64,000 bases of DNA from Laceyella putida (GTDB taxonomy: Bacteria > Bacillota > Bacilli > Thermoactinomycetales > Thermoactinomycetaceae): positions 20,814 through 84,813 of the forward strand of contig NZ_JBHTBW010000058.1 of assembly GCF_042665195.1 (NCBI RefSeq), written 5' to 3'. Of the stretch, positions 17,601 to 25,377 are shown one piece after another. The notes beneath the pieces are model-generated. The model did no database searches. It was not told the origin of the DNA and worked only from the letters and a program-made list of their open reading frames with translations. The number at the start of each line of letters is the position of its first letter. Position 1 is the first letter of the stretch. A program made the position numbers and the translations under genes.

Positions 17601-18239
17601 ATCATCCCCCAACAGGTCAATGATTTCCGCATCACTGCTGAAGCCAAGCGCGCGTAACAGAACCGTCACAGGAATTTTGCGCGTACGATCGATACGAACA
17701 TATATAATATCTTTGGCGTCAGTTTCAAACTCTAACCATGCACCACGGTTCGGGATCACTGTAGCAGTGTAAGTTGTTTTCCCGTTCTTATCCGCTTTCG
17801 TGTTATAATACACACTAGGCGAACGTACCAACTGGCTGACGATGACGCGTTCAGCACCGTTAATGATAAAGGTACCCGTTTCGGTCATGAGCGGGAAGTC
17901 ACCCATAAAGACTTCTTGCTCTTTCACTTCACCCGTCTCTTTGTTGATGAGACGCACTTTGACACGAAGCGGCGCGGCGAAGGTTACCTGATGATCTTTC
18001 GCTTCTTCAACAGAATATTTGGGTTCACCCAGGCTATAGTCGATAAACTCGAGCACCAGGTTACCGGTAAAGTCTTCAATCGGCGAGATATCGCGGAACA
18101 TTTCCCGCAATCCTACATCTAGGAACCAGTCATAAGACTTTTGCTGAATCTCAATCAGATTCGGCAGCTCGAGAACCTCATTAATGCGAGCATAGCTACG
18201 ACGTTGCCGACGACCACATGGGATCATTTTACCAGCCAA
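14691..18239 (-). CDS. rpoB: DNA-directed RNA polymerase subunit beta
   Basis: The catalytic partner of RpoC. I chose a TTG start at 18237-18239, giving 1182 residues: GAGGGGGGAG lies at the right distance, and the translation (L)[20 protein letters not shown] aligns with Bacillus RpoB from its first residue. A longer ATG frame adds 14 unlike residues. The rifampicin pocket reads '[20 protein letters not shown]' and '[10 protein letters not shown]', which is the sensitive form. The C-terminus is acidic ([20 protein letters not shown]). Confidence 0.97.
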   Translation of the reverse strand: [1182 protein letters not shown]

Positions 18240-18408
18240 ACAAACTCCCCCCTCGCATCCAGTCAAAAGCCGCTCAATCACAAGCGACTAATCACGGTAA
18301 AAAAAGAAAATGAGTGAATACGCAACCTCATTTTACCTAGAAGCAGTCTATTTACCTATTTTATCCAGCCGAATATATGATTAAACCAGCTGGTTGGTCA
18401 CACATTCC

Positions 18409-18437
18409 AAAAAAAACCAGCCTCAAACCATGAGACT
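18409..18437 (-). terminator. Probable terminator after rsmC, before rpoB
   Basis: On the minus strand AGTCTCA / TGAGGCT (7 bp, one G-U) with a 5-nt loop is followed by GG and eight T. The 18,282-18,476 gap lies between rsmC and rpoB; TAAAAT boxes occur nearer rpoB, so an rpoB promoter is likely there, but I could not fix a -35 element. Confidence 0.55.
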
Positions 18438-18476
18438 TTCTGCAATTTATAACACTATCACAAGCGGAAAATGATG

Positions 18477-19079
18477 TCAATGTTTTCTCGCACAAATAAT
18501 CCAGTACCCTTTCTTCTGCTCAACCACATCCACTTCATGAAAAATGGATTCCAACTCTTTTTTTGCCGAAGCCGCTCCCTGCTGCTTGCGAATCACAATC
18601 CAGAGCGAACCGGTGGGCTTCAATGCATCAGCCGCTTCATGAAATAAACGGTAAATGACCGCTTTGCCCGTACGAATGGGCGGATTGAACAGAATGTGAT
18701 CAAATTGTTGGTTCCGGATCGCATGAAAGCCGTCGCTCTGCAACACTTGTACAGAGCCCGCCACGCGATTCATCTGTGCGTTTTGCGCAGCCAGCTTAAC
18801 CGCTCGCTCATTCACATCTACCATGACCACATTGGCCCGGGGCACCGCTTTGGCAATCGCAATCCCCACCGCTCCATAACCACATCCCAGATCGAGCACA
18901 TGGGCAGCCGGGTCAATCTCTGCCGTCTCAACAAGCAACCGACTTCCAAAATCAACGCCTTTTTTGGAAAACACGCCGGCATCAGTGCGAAAACGCAACG
19001 AATGACCAAGCAATTGGGCCAAAACTTCCCTTTCATCGCTTTTCGCTTGTGGATTAGCTGAAAAGTAATGTTCACTCAT
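18477..19079 (-). CDS. rsmC: Class I SAM-dependent methyltransferase, RsmC-like (YbxB)
   Basis: The 200-residue protein has the SAM-binding motif 'HVLDLGCGYGAVGIAIAKAV' (about residues 60-79) and the catalytic motif 'FDHILFNPPIRTGKAVIYRL', whose NPP tetrad is typical of N2-guanine RNA methyltransferases such as RsmC. It lies between rplL and rpoB, as ybxB does in B. subtilis. The likely substrate is 16S rRNA, but the exact position methylated is not settled by sequence. Confidence 0.85.
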   Translation of the reverse strand: MSEHYFSANPQAKSDEREVLAQLLGHSLRFRTDAGVFSKKGVDFGSRLLVETAEIDPAAHVLDLGCGYGAVGIAIAKAVPRANVVMVDVNERAVKLAAQNAQMNRVAGSVQVLQSDGFHAIRNQQFDHILFNPPIRTGKAVIYRLFHEAADALKPTGSLWIVIRKQQGAASAKKELESIFHEVDVVEQKKGYWIICARKH

Positions 19080-19110
19080 GCCTATTAACCCCTTCCACAG
19101 CCATTGCCCT

Positions 19111-19134
19111 GGTCATGTGATCATGTGATCATGT
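19111..19134. repeat. Short tandem repeat (GATCATGT-like octamers)
   Basis: GGTCATGT, GATCATGT, GATCATGT occur head to tail upstream of rsmC, in the 268-nt gap between rplL and rsmC. It may be only a low-complexity patch. Confidence 0.5.
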
Positions 19135-19291
19135 TATTGAAAACCACGAAACCGCTTTTACCACAAATAGGGATGGATGCAACACCATGGCCAAATCCCT
19201 GACGGAGAGCTCTCATTACAGTGTTACCAACAAATCCCAACCTTACACAGAACAGATCTATCCCCAGTCAAACCATTGCACTGTCAACCCT

Positions 19292-19330
19292 TTACAATAA
19301 AAGAGACCCGCCGACCGACGACGGCGGGTC
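19292..19330 (-). terminator. Terminator or attenuator after rplL
   Basis: GACCCGCCG / CGGCGGGTC (19305-19313 and 19322-19330) with an 8-nt loop is followed on the minus strand by TCTTTTATTG. It lies 17 nt after the rplL stop. In other bacteria this place holds a partial attenuator that sets the ratio of ribosomal protein to rpoBC transcription. Confidence 0.8.
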
Positions 19331-19347
19331 CGGCCGGATCAAGCCTA

Positions 19348-19710
19348 TTACTTGATTTCCACAGATGCACCGGCTTCTTCGAGTTCTGCTTTGATTTTCT
19401 CTGCTTCTTCTTTGGATACGCCTTCTTTGATTGGAGCTGGAGTTCCATCAACCAGCGCTTTTGCTTCTTTCAAGCCGAGACCAGTGATACCGCGAACCAC
19501 TTTGATAACGTTGATTTTGGATGCACCAGCGTTTGCGAGGATAACATCGAATTCGGTTTTTTCTTCTTCTACTGGGCCAGCTACCGCGCCACCCACTACA
19601 ACCGGAGCTGCTGCAGTTACGCCGAATTCTTCTTCGATTGCTTTTACCAAGTCGTTCAGTTCAAGAACGCTCATACCTTTAATCGCTTCAATGATTTGTT
19701 CTTTAGTCAT
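19348..19710 (-). CDS. rplL: 50S ribosomal protein L7/L12
   Basis: The 120-residue stalk protein starts MTKEQIIEAIKGMSVLELND (preceded by GGGAGG), has an N-terminal dimerisation helix, an Ala/Val-rich hinge, and the C-terminal domain with 'KINVIKVVRGITGLGLKEAK' that recruits EF-Tu and EF-G. The length is normal (120-123). It is separated from rplJ by an unusually long spacer of 241 nt. Confidence 0.98.
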   Translation of the reverse strand: MTKEQIIEAIKGMSVLELNDLVKAIEEEFGVTAAAPVVVGGAVAGPVEEEKTEFDVILANAGASKINVIKVVRGITGLGLKEAKALVDGTPAPIKEGVSKEEAEKIKAELEEAGASVEIK

Positions 19711-19951
19711 GAAAGGAAACCTCCCTATATACAAAGCTTTGATATTGTGAACTGCTCACCGCCTACGCTAGCGCTAAGAGGCGGGAACCTCTCGGTTAAT
19801 CCCATCTAATGATGGATGATGGACCGAGTTAACTCCGTAGTCCCTACGGTTTTATATCGGACTAGCCAGGCGGATTCATCCACCCGCTGACCGAAGCGAA
19901 TTCTACGCTCATTTGGTTAAAAACCGTTCATTTGGATGTTCTCAAGCAACA
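19711..19951 (-). promoter_or_regulatory. Long, structured rplJ-rplL intergenic region
   Basis: The 241-nt spacer contains no credible ORF. Several short inverted repeats are visible, for example CCGTAG/CTACGG, which is perfect with a 3-nt loop. In most Firmicutes this spacer is only a few tens of nucleotides. It could be an RNA element controlling L7/L12 dosage, or an internal promoter region. Confidence 0.4.
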
Positions 19952-20464
19952 TTACGCTTCTTGAGCTTCGCCTGCTTCCCCGTCTTTGTCAGCAACTGCT
20001 TTAACCGCAAGCGCGAAGTTGCGCATTGGAGCTTGCAGCACGCTGAGAAGCATGGACAAGAGGCCTTCGCGGTTCGGAAGTTCAGCCAGGGCTTTGATTT
20101 CATCAAGGCTTACGGCTTTCCCTTCCACCAAACCACCTTTGATTTCCAGCTCCTTGTTCTCCTTCGCGAATTTGTGGAGAACCTTTGCTGGTGCTACAAC
20201 ATCTTCATAGCTGAACGCAACGGCCGATGGACCGGTCAGGTGCTCGTTCAACTCTTCCATACCCACTTGCTCAGCGGCACGGCGGGTTAAGGTGTTTTTC
20301 AAAACTTGCATCTCTACGCCAGCTTCACGCAACTGTTTACGCAGCTCGTTCATTTGTTTAACGTTCAAACCGCGATAGTCAGCCACGATGGTCGTTTTAC
20401 TGCGGGAAAGTTTGTCCGCGATCTCTTGTACGACTACTTTTTTCTGTTCGATTGCTTTGGACAT
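19952..20464 (-). CDS. rplJ: 50S ribosomal protein L10
   Basis: The 170-residue protein begins MSKAIEQKKVVVQEIADKLS and contains 'SKTTIVADYRGLNVKQMNEL', typical of L10. It is the base of the L7/L12 stalk on 23S rRNA. GAGGAGGT precedes the chosen ATG; a GTG three codons upstream is less likely. It is preceded by an L10 leader, through which the L10-L12 complex represses its own expression. Confidence 0.97.
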   Translation of the reverse strand: MSKAIEQKKVVVQEIADKLSRSKTTIVADYRGLNVKQMNELRKQLREAGVEMQVLKNTLTRRAAEQVGMEELNEHLTGPSAVAFSYEDVVAPAKVLHKFAKENKELEIKGGLVEGKAVSLDEIKALAELPNREGLLSMLLSVLQAPMRNFALAVKAVADKDGEAGEAQEA

Positions 20465-20498
20465 GCGGTACACCTCCTCATCAGGAGTTTTTGAAGAA

Positions 20499-20640
20499 AT
20501 AAGAAAAAGCCTCCGCAGACAGTCGAAGGCTAAGGTTTGTCAAGGAAGACGGTTCCTTAAGCACCTCGGTAGGATATTAAGCGTTTGATGGCACCTACTG
20601 TCTACGGTAGCAACTTTATTCGTTTTTAAAACAGCGATTC
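20499..20640 (-). ncRNA. L10 leader with attenuator hairpin
   Basis: The rplA-rplJ spacer is rich in hairpins and ends in a terminator-like stem AGCCTTCG/GCGGAGGCT (20508-20531) followed by TTTTTCTTA, 35 nt before rplJ. Position and layout match the L10 leader family of Firmicutes, in which L10-(L12)4 binding favours termination. The match is by position and structure only. Confidence 0.7.
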
Positions 20641-20675
20641 TATATTAACCAACGTCGGATCAAAAGTCAAGCTTT

Positions 20676-21374
20676 TTAGCGGCTTGAGAGACGTTGTGCG
20701 TTAACGGGCACACCAGGACCCATGGTGGAAGAAACGGTTACGCTCTTCATATAGGTACCTTTCGCAGCGGCTGGCTTAGCTTTTACCAACGCTTCAGCAA
20801 GAGCTTGCAAGTTTTCTTCCAGTTTTTCAACTGGGAAGGAAACTTTACCAATCGCGGCGTGCACGTTACCGGCCTTGTCTGCACGGTACTCGATTTTACC
20901 CGCTTTGATCTCGTTCACTGCTTTGCCCACTTCAAAGGTTACCGTACCCGTTTTTGGGTTTGGCATGAGGCCTTTAGGACCAAGGGTGCGACCCAGACGG
21001 CCTACTTGACCCATCATGTCCGGGGTAGCCACAACAACATCAAAATCGAGCCAACCTTGGGCCACTTTGTTGATGAGCTCCTCATCTCCTACGAAATCTG
21101 CACCAGCAGCTTCTGCCTCTTTCGCCTTTTCACCTTTCGCGAAAACGAGAACGCGTTTGGTTTTACCCGTACCGTGTGGAAGTACAACGGCACCTCTCAC
21201 TTGTTGATCTGCTTTCTTGGTATCAATGCCCAAGCGGAAAGCAGCTTCAACGGTTTCGTCGAACTTAGCGACAGAAATGCTTTTTACGAGCTCCAATGCT
21301 TCTTGTGGCTCATAAACCTTCTCGCGATCCACTTTTTTGACCGCTTCGATGTATTTTTTACCATGCTTTGCCAC
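20676..21374 (-). CDS. rplA: 50S ribosomal protein L1
   Basis: The 232-residue protein starts with GTG: (V)AKHGKKYIEAVKKVDREKV. AAAGGAGG lies eight nt upstream of this GTG, and the length then equals Bacillus L1 (232). It contains the L1 hallmark 'RTLGPKGLMPNPKTGTV'. L1 forms the mobile stalk that helps release E-site tRNA. It lies between rplK and rplJ. Confidence 0.97.
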   Translation of the reverse strand: MAKHGKKYIEAVKKVDREKVYEPQEALELVKSISVAKFDETVEAAFRLGIDTKKADQQVRGAVVLPHGTGKTKRVLVFAKGEKAKEAEAAGADFVGDEELINKVAQGWLDFDVVVATPDMMGQVGRLGRTLGPKGLMPNPKTGTVTFEVGKAVNEIKAGKIEYRADKAGNVHAAIGKVSFPVEKLEENLQALAEALVKAKPAAAKGTYMKSVTVSSTMGPGVPVNAQRLSSR

Positions 21375-21417
21375 CGACAGTTCCTCCTTTCGTGGTCGTA
21401 GCGGAAGATCCTCCCAC

Positions 21418-21453
21418 AAGCCTCACTCTACTCGTGGCAGAGTAGGCAGGCTT
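21418..21453 (-). other. Two-part hairpin in the rplK-rplA spacer
   Basis: AAGCCT ... AGGCTT encloses CTACTC ... GAGTAG, giving a stem with an internal loop over 36 nt, just before rplA and just after the rplK stop. L1 represses its own operon in other bacteria by binding mRNA that mimics 23S rRNA; this hairpin is a candidate, not a proven site. Confidence 0.4.
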
Positions 21454-21457
21454 TCCA

Positions 21458-21883
21458 TTAGTCTTCGATTACGATACCCATGCTACGCGCCGTGCCTTCA
21501 ATCATACGCATAGCCGCTTCAACGCTTGCCGCGTTCAAGTCAGGCATCTTCGTTTCAGCGATCTCACGCACTTTGTCGCGCTTTACGGTCGCTACTTTCT
21601 TTTTGTTTGGCTCGCCGGAACCGGACTCGATTCCTGCTGCTTTTTTCAGAAGTACAGCAGCTGGCGGGGTTTTGGTGATGAAGGTAAAAGAACGGTCTTC
21701 AAAAACCGTGATTTCTACCGGAATAATCAATCCAGCTTGATCAGCGGTGCGAGCATTAAATTCTTTACAGAATCCCATGATGTTTACACCAGCTTGACCG
21801 AGCGCTGGACCTACTGGTGGTGCCGGATTGGCTTTACCAGCGGGAATTTGCAGCTTGACCACTTTAATCACTTTTTTGGCCAC
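21458..21883 (-). CDS. rplK: 50S ribosomal protein L11
   Basis: The 141-residue protein starts with GTG, (V)AKKVIKVVKLQIPAGKANP, nine nt after AAGGAGG. A TTG three codons earlier would touch the Shine-Dalgarno. It has the proline-rich 'PAPPVGPALGQAGVNIMGFC' region. L11 binds the GTPase-associated region of 23S rRNA and is needed for RelA-type stringent response and thiopeptide binding. The length is the normal 141. Confidence 0.97.
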   Translation of the reverse strand: MAKKVIKVVKLQIPAGKANPAPPVGPALGQAGVNIMGFCKEFNARTADQAGLIIPVEITVFEDRSFTFITKTPPAAVLLKKAAGIESGSGEPNKKKVATVKRDKVREIAETKMPDLNAASVEAAMRMIEGTARSMGIVIED

Positions 21884-22046
21884 GCTAACCAACCTCCTTC
21901 AAACATGTGGTTTTCTCGGGTATTACCCTCCCACGGAAAGGCAAGCTCCCTCTTCACTTAACGGGCTTGCGCTCGCCCCAAAGACGGGGGTAACAAACAC
22001 AAATACTTTACCACAACATCGCACAAAACAAAAGTTTTTTGCTAGA

Positions 22047-22580
22047 TTAAATTTTTTCCACTTGGAAAAAGTCCAATTCTACAGGTGTTTCACGACCAAA
22101 CATATTGACCATGACTTTGAGTTTCGAACGGTCTATATCGATCTCTTCAATTCGGCCGACAAAGTTGGCGAAAGGCCCTTCTTTCACCTTCACTGTCTCC
22201 GCAACTTCAAAGTCGACGGTAGCCTTGGACTCATCCATGCCCATTTGGCGCAGGATCGCACTAACCTCATCCGGCATAAGGGGGGTTGGTTTTGAACCCG
22301 CCCCTGACGAACCGACGAAACCGGTTACCCCAGGCGTGTTCCGCACGACATACCACGAGTCATCGGTCATGATCATCTCCACTAACACATAACCTGGAAA
22401 AACTTTGCGCATAACGGCTTTTTTCTTTCCGTCCTTATGCTCGATCTCCTCTTCCATCGGAACGAGGACACGAAAGATCTTATCTTGCATATCCATAGAG
22501 TGCACGCGTTTTTCCAGGTTGGTTTTTACCTTGTTCTCGTAGCCAGAATACGTGTGAACCACATACCAATTCTTTTCCAT
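22047..22580 (-). CDS. nusG: Transcription termination/antitermination factor NusG
   Basis: The 177-residue protein begins MEKNWYVVHTYSGYENKVKT, has the NGN domain (about residues 1-110, with 'FPGYVLVEMIMTDDSWYVVR') and a KOW domain ('VKEGPFANFVGRIEEIDIDR'). It binds RNA polymerase and modulates pausing and termination. A GTG two codons upstream is an alternative start. It lies between secE and rplK, as in all Bacillales. Confidence 0.96.
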   Translation of the reverse strand: MEKNWYVVHTYSGYENKVKTNLEKRVHSMDMQDKIFRVLVPMEEEIEHKDGKKKAVMRKVFPGYVLVEMIMTDDSWYVVRNTPGVTGFVGSSGAGSKPTPLMPDEVSAILRQMGMDESKATVDFEVAETVKVKEGPFANFVGRIEEIDIDRSKLKVMVNMFGRETPVELDFFQVEKI

Positions 22581-22626
22581 GCTCACCAGGGTTCTTACCC
22601 TGTACCCCCCTTATGATTCATTCCAC

Positions 22627-22854
22627 CTATTTCGTGATCATGCGAACCAATTGTAAGATCCCTTGATCGATAACGAAGAAAAAGAGTGCTAAGACTAATA
22701 CGGTTAAGACGACAACCATTGTGTAGTTAACCATCTCTTGCCGACTTGGCCAGCGCACTTTTTTCAACTCTTGAACACTGCCACGGAAAAACCCGGACGT
22801 ACCCGAAACGCTCTTGCGGATTCCGCGTCCGATGTTAGCGAGAAAAGCTGCCAT
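22627..22854 (-). CDS. secE: Preprotein translocase subunit SecE
   Basis: The 75-residue protein has the conserved amphipathic 'FFRGSVQELKKVRWPSRQEM' followed by a single membrane helix (VNYTMVVVLTVLVLALFFFV). This is the short one-helix SecE found in most bacteria; it clamps SecY in the Sec translocon. I chose MAAFLANIG as the start because GGGGGTGA precedes it; five more codons upstream are possible. Confidence 0.95.
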   Translation of the reverse strand: MAAFLANIGRGIRKSVSGTSGFFRGSVQELKKVRWPSRQEMVNYTMVVVLTVLVLALFFFVIDQGILQLVRMITK

Positions 22855-22895
22855 GGCTGTCACCCCCATCTTGATATCAAGCGTTCAAACCCAGA

Positions 22896-23045
22896 TTACT
22901 TCGTTTCGCGATGAGCTGTATGCGCGTTGCAACGTGGGCAGTATTTCTTCAGCTCCATGCGATCTGGATGCTTCCGTTTGTTTTTGGTCAGCGCGTAGTT
23001 GCGTTCACGACATACCGTGCAAGCTAACGTGATGTTCACCCGCAT
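22896..23045 (-). CDS. rpmG: 50S ribosomal protein L33
   Basis: The 49-residue protein MRVNITLACTVCRERNYALT... has two CxxC pairs (CTVC and CPRC), the zinc-binding form of L33. The 'NYALTKNKRKHPDRMELKKY' core is typical. It precedes secE-nusG, the usual position. It is transcribed from the strong promoter at 23111-23139. Confidence 0.96.
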   Translation of the reverse strand: MRVNITLACTVCRERNYALTKNKRKHPDRMELKKYCPRCNAHTAHRETK

Positions 23046-23110
23046 GCCGACACCTCCTCTATTTGTTAATCACCGTTCGAGTGAATTTTATTATAGAAAA
23101 TACCCAAATT

Positions 23111-23139
23111 ACATTAACATACGGCTGACTTCCTGTCAA
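23111..23139 (-). promoter_or_regulatory. Sigma-A promoter for rpmG-secE-nusG
   Basis: TTGACA (23134-23139, minus strand), a 17-nt spacer and TAATGT (23111-23116) face rpmG, about 65 nt upstream of its ATG. Together with the terminator downstream of sigH it marks a new transcription unit. Nothing else was recognised in 23,140-23,310. Confidence 0.8.
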
Positions 23140-23310
23140 TGTAAAAGCCCCTGCGAAATCATTATTGACAAGTTTTACCCTCTTCCATAACCAAGCCGTC
23201 CCCATCATCTGCAAAACGGGGTGCGCACATGTCGACAAACAACATTCACTATTTATCTCACAACTTTTTATATCCTTAAAAAAGGAGAATGATGATTTTT
23301 GTCGAATTAG

Positions 23311-23336
23311 AAAAAAAACAGGTGGAACCACCTGTT
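23311..23336 (-). terminator. Rho-independent terminator after sigH
   Basis: AACAGGTGG / CCACCTGTT (23317-23325 and 23328-23336) with a tight 2-nt loop between the drawn arms is followed on the minus strand by a run of T. It lies 38 nt after the sigH stop. Confidence 0.9.
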
Positions 23337-23373
23337 TTTCGCGGACCTGTTTTTTCTCTATAAAAATTGTGTT

Positions 23374-24039
23374 TTACAGAGAGATTTCGCGGACTTCCAA
23401 GTATCTCTCCAATTTTCTTTTCACCCGTTGTAACGCATTGTCAATTGACTTAACATGTCGATTCAAGTCGACAGCGATCTCCTGGTAAGATCGTCCATCG
23501 AGGTACAGCATCAGAACTTTCCGTTCCAAATCACTTAGAATTTTCGATATTTTATCTTCAATATCGTTATACTCTTCCTGGCTAATGTATATTTCCTCTG
23601 GGTTTGATAGACTGCCTGGAATCTTGTCTAACAATGTCCGATCTGTATCATCATCATAAGCGGGCTTGTCCAGTGATACATATGAGTTGAGCGGAATGTG
23701 CTTCTGACGAGTAGCTGTTTTGATTGCTGTGATGATTTGGCGCGTGATACACAATTCGGCAAATGCTTTGAACGATGCCAGCTTGTCCCCTTTAAAATCT
23801 CGAATCGCTTTGAATAAGCCAATCATCCCCTCTTGGACGATATCCTCATGATCGGCTCCAATTAAGAAGTAGGATCTTGCTTTAGCTCTGACAAAATTTT
23901 TGTACTTATTGATCAAGTATTCAAGTGCTTGATGATCACCTACACGTACGCCATAAACCAGCTCTTCGTCGGCCAATGTCTTGTAGTCAACCTCTTTGTC
24001 GTAAGCGACAGAATTACTGGATTGAAGTTCTACGCTCAC
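23374..24039 (-). CDS. sigH: RNA polymerase sigma factor SigH
   Basis: The 221-residue sigma-70 family protein has region 2 ('LEYLINKYKNFVRAKARSYF' and 'HEDIVQEGMIGLFKAIRDFK') and region 4 ('LSDLERKVLMLYLDGRSYQE', 'IAVDLNRHVKSIDNALQRVK'). It matches the stationary-phase and early-sporulation factor SigH (Spo0H, 218 residues in B. subtilis), in the same place between yacP and rpmG. Its presence fits an endospore-forming lineage, although sporulation itself is not shown here. Confidence 0.95.
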   Translation of the reverse strand: MSVELQSSNSVAYDKEVDYKTLADEELVYGVRVGDHQALEYLINKYKNFVRAKARSYFLIGADHEDIVQEGMIGLFKAIRDFKGDKLASFKAFAELCITRQIITAIKTATRQKHIPLNSYVSLDKPAYDDDTDRTLLDKIPGSLSNPEEIYISQEEYNDIEDKISKILSDLERKVLMLYLDGRSYQEIAVDLNRHVKSIDNALQRVKRKLERYLEVREISL

Positions 24040-24084
24040 CGCTTTCCCTCCCGACCAAGTAGCCTATAAACCCATAGTAACGTT

Positions 24085-24114
24085 ATTATAAATGAACGGA
24101 AACAAAAACGTCAA
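24085..24114 (-). promoter_or_regulatory. Sigma-A type promoter for sigH
   Basis: TTGACG (24109-24114, minus strand), an 18-nt spacer and TATAAT (24085-24090) lie about 45 nt upstream of sigH. Confidence 0.7.
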
Positions 24115-24122
24115 ATTTTCAC

Positions 24123-24650
24123 CTATTTTTTCCTTCTCCATTTTTCAAGAATCTGCTGTAACTCATGGCTTAATCTCTCTTCTAAGGTATTTCTTATTTG
24201 TTCTTCCTCCTCTTTTCTCAGTTTTTCGTTCAATTTCTTTTTCGCCACGCGAATTTCCTCCAACAATTCGCGTGACGAAATGCGATAGGCCCCTTGGCCA
24301 AACACCATCCGTTGCTCCAAGTAGTCCGATGTCGCCACATAGATTGCCCGGTGCGGACTTTTATTTTTTTTGACAAAGCTCTCAATAAACTCATCGGCCG
24401 TCTCATCACGGCGGGTGTAATACACAATCACCTGTTCCTGGTTGGTTTTCACTCTGGCTCCCGGCGTCTGGTGCGCATCAAACACCAAATAGACCTGCCG
24501 TCCGGTGATCGCTTGATATTCGGACAGATCCCGAATCAGCTTGATTCTCTCCTCTTCAAGCGTTGCCGGGTTCCATTTCACTTCGGGATCGGCTCCTATG
24601 ACATTGTATCCATCCACAACCAACCATTCTTCGCGCTTAACCATGGGCAT
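24123..24650 (-). CDS. rae1: NYN-domain ribonuclease YacP (Rae1-like)
   Basis: The 175-residue protein has the PIN-like NYN fold: 'WLVVDGYNVIGADPE' with the first acidic residue, 'VYLVFDAHQTPG' and 'VYYTRRDETADEFIESFVKK', then 'YVATSDYLEQRMVFGQGAYR'. B. subtilis Rae1 (YacP) is an endoribonuclease that cuts mRNA in the ribosomal A site. A basic, Glu/Lys-rich helical tail ends the protein. The start overlaps the rlmB end by 14 nt; an ATG two codons later is equally possible. Confidence 0.87.
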   Translation of the reverse strand: MPMVKREEWLVVDGYNVIGADPEVKWNPATLEEERIKLIRDLSEYQAITGRQVYLVFDAHQTPGARVKTNQEQVIVYYTRRDETADEFIESFVKKNKSPHRAIYVATSDYLEQRMVFGQGAYRISSRELLEEIRVAKKKLNEKLRKEEEEQIRNTLEERLSHELQQILEKWRRKK

Positions 24651-25377
24651 TTCGTCCGCGCAGCACCTCGTACATGAGGATACCCGCCGCCACTGACGCA
24701 TTGAGGGATGTGACAGCGCCGCGCATAGGCAACTTGATCAGAAAATCACACTTCTTCTTGAGGAGAGAGCTGATTCCTTGGCCTTCACTTCCAATGATGA
24801 GGGCCAGTGGCATTTGGTAATCGATTTGGGTATACAGGGTTTTGGCCGCCCCATCGCTGCCGACCAGCCATAATCCACGGTCCTTGAGCTCATCTGCCAC
24901 CCGATTGAGATTGGTCACTTTGGCAACGGGCACATATTCAATCGCCCCTGCCGATGTTTTGGCCACCACGGATGTAAGCCCAACGGCGCGGCGTTTGGGA
25001 ATGATGACCCCATGGGCCCCCACCGCGTCAGCCGTACGCAAAACCGACCCTAAGTTATGCGGGTCTTCCAGGCCATCCAGCAGAATAAAAAACGGCATTT
25101 CATTTTTCTCTTCCGCCCGGCGGAACAGGTCATCCAGGCTGGCATAGCGATAAGCGGCCACTTGGGCCATGACACCCTGATGATTGTTCCCTTCCGAAAG
25201 TTGATCCAAACGGGCGCGGGGAACATATTGCGTGGGTATCTGCTCATCTTTGCATTTTTTCAAGATTTCTTGGATGCTTCCCTTTTGGATTCCTTCTGCC
25301 AGGAGGATCTTTTCTACTTCCCGTCCTGAACGAAGAGCCTCAAGAACAGCATGCCTTCCTAAAATCCAATCGCTCAT
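24637..25377 (-). CDS. rlmB: 23S rRNA (guanosine-2'-O-)-methyltransferase RlmB-like (YacO)
   Basis: The 246-residue SPOUT enzyme has an N-terminal substrate-binding domain (GRHAVLEALRSGREVEKILL) and the three SpoU motifs: 'DGLEDPHNLGSVLRTADAVG', 'ALIIGSEGQGISSLLKKKCD' and 'LPMRGAVTSLNASVAAGILM'. These form the trefoil knot that binds SAM. Family members methylate a 2'-hydroxyl in rRNA; the exact site is inferred. It overlaps mrnC by 4 nt. Confidence 0.92.
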   Translation of the reverse strand: MSDWILGRHAVLEALRSGREVEKILLAEGIQKGSIQEILKKCKDEQIPTQYVPRARLDQLSEGNNHQGVMAQVAAYRYASLDDLFRRAEEKNEMPFFILLDGLEDPHNLGSVLRTADAVGAHGVIIPKRRAVGLTSVVAKTSAGAIEYVPVAKVTNLNRVADELKDRGLWLVGSDGAAKTLYTQIDYQMPLALIIGSEGQGISSLLKKKCDFLIKLPMRGAVTSLNASVAAGILMYEVLRGRNAHG

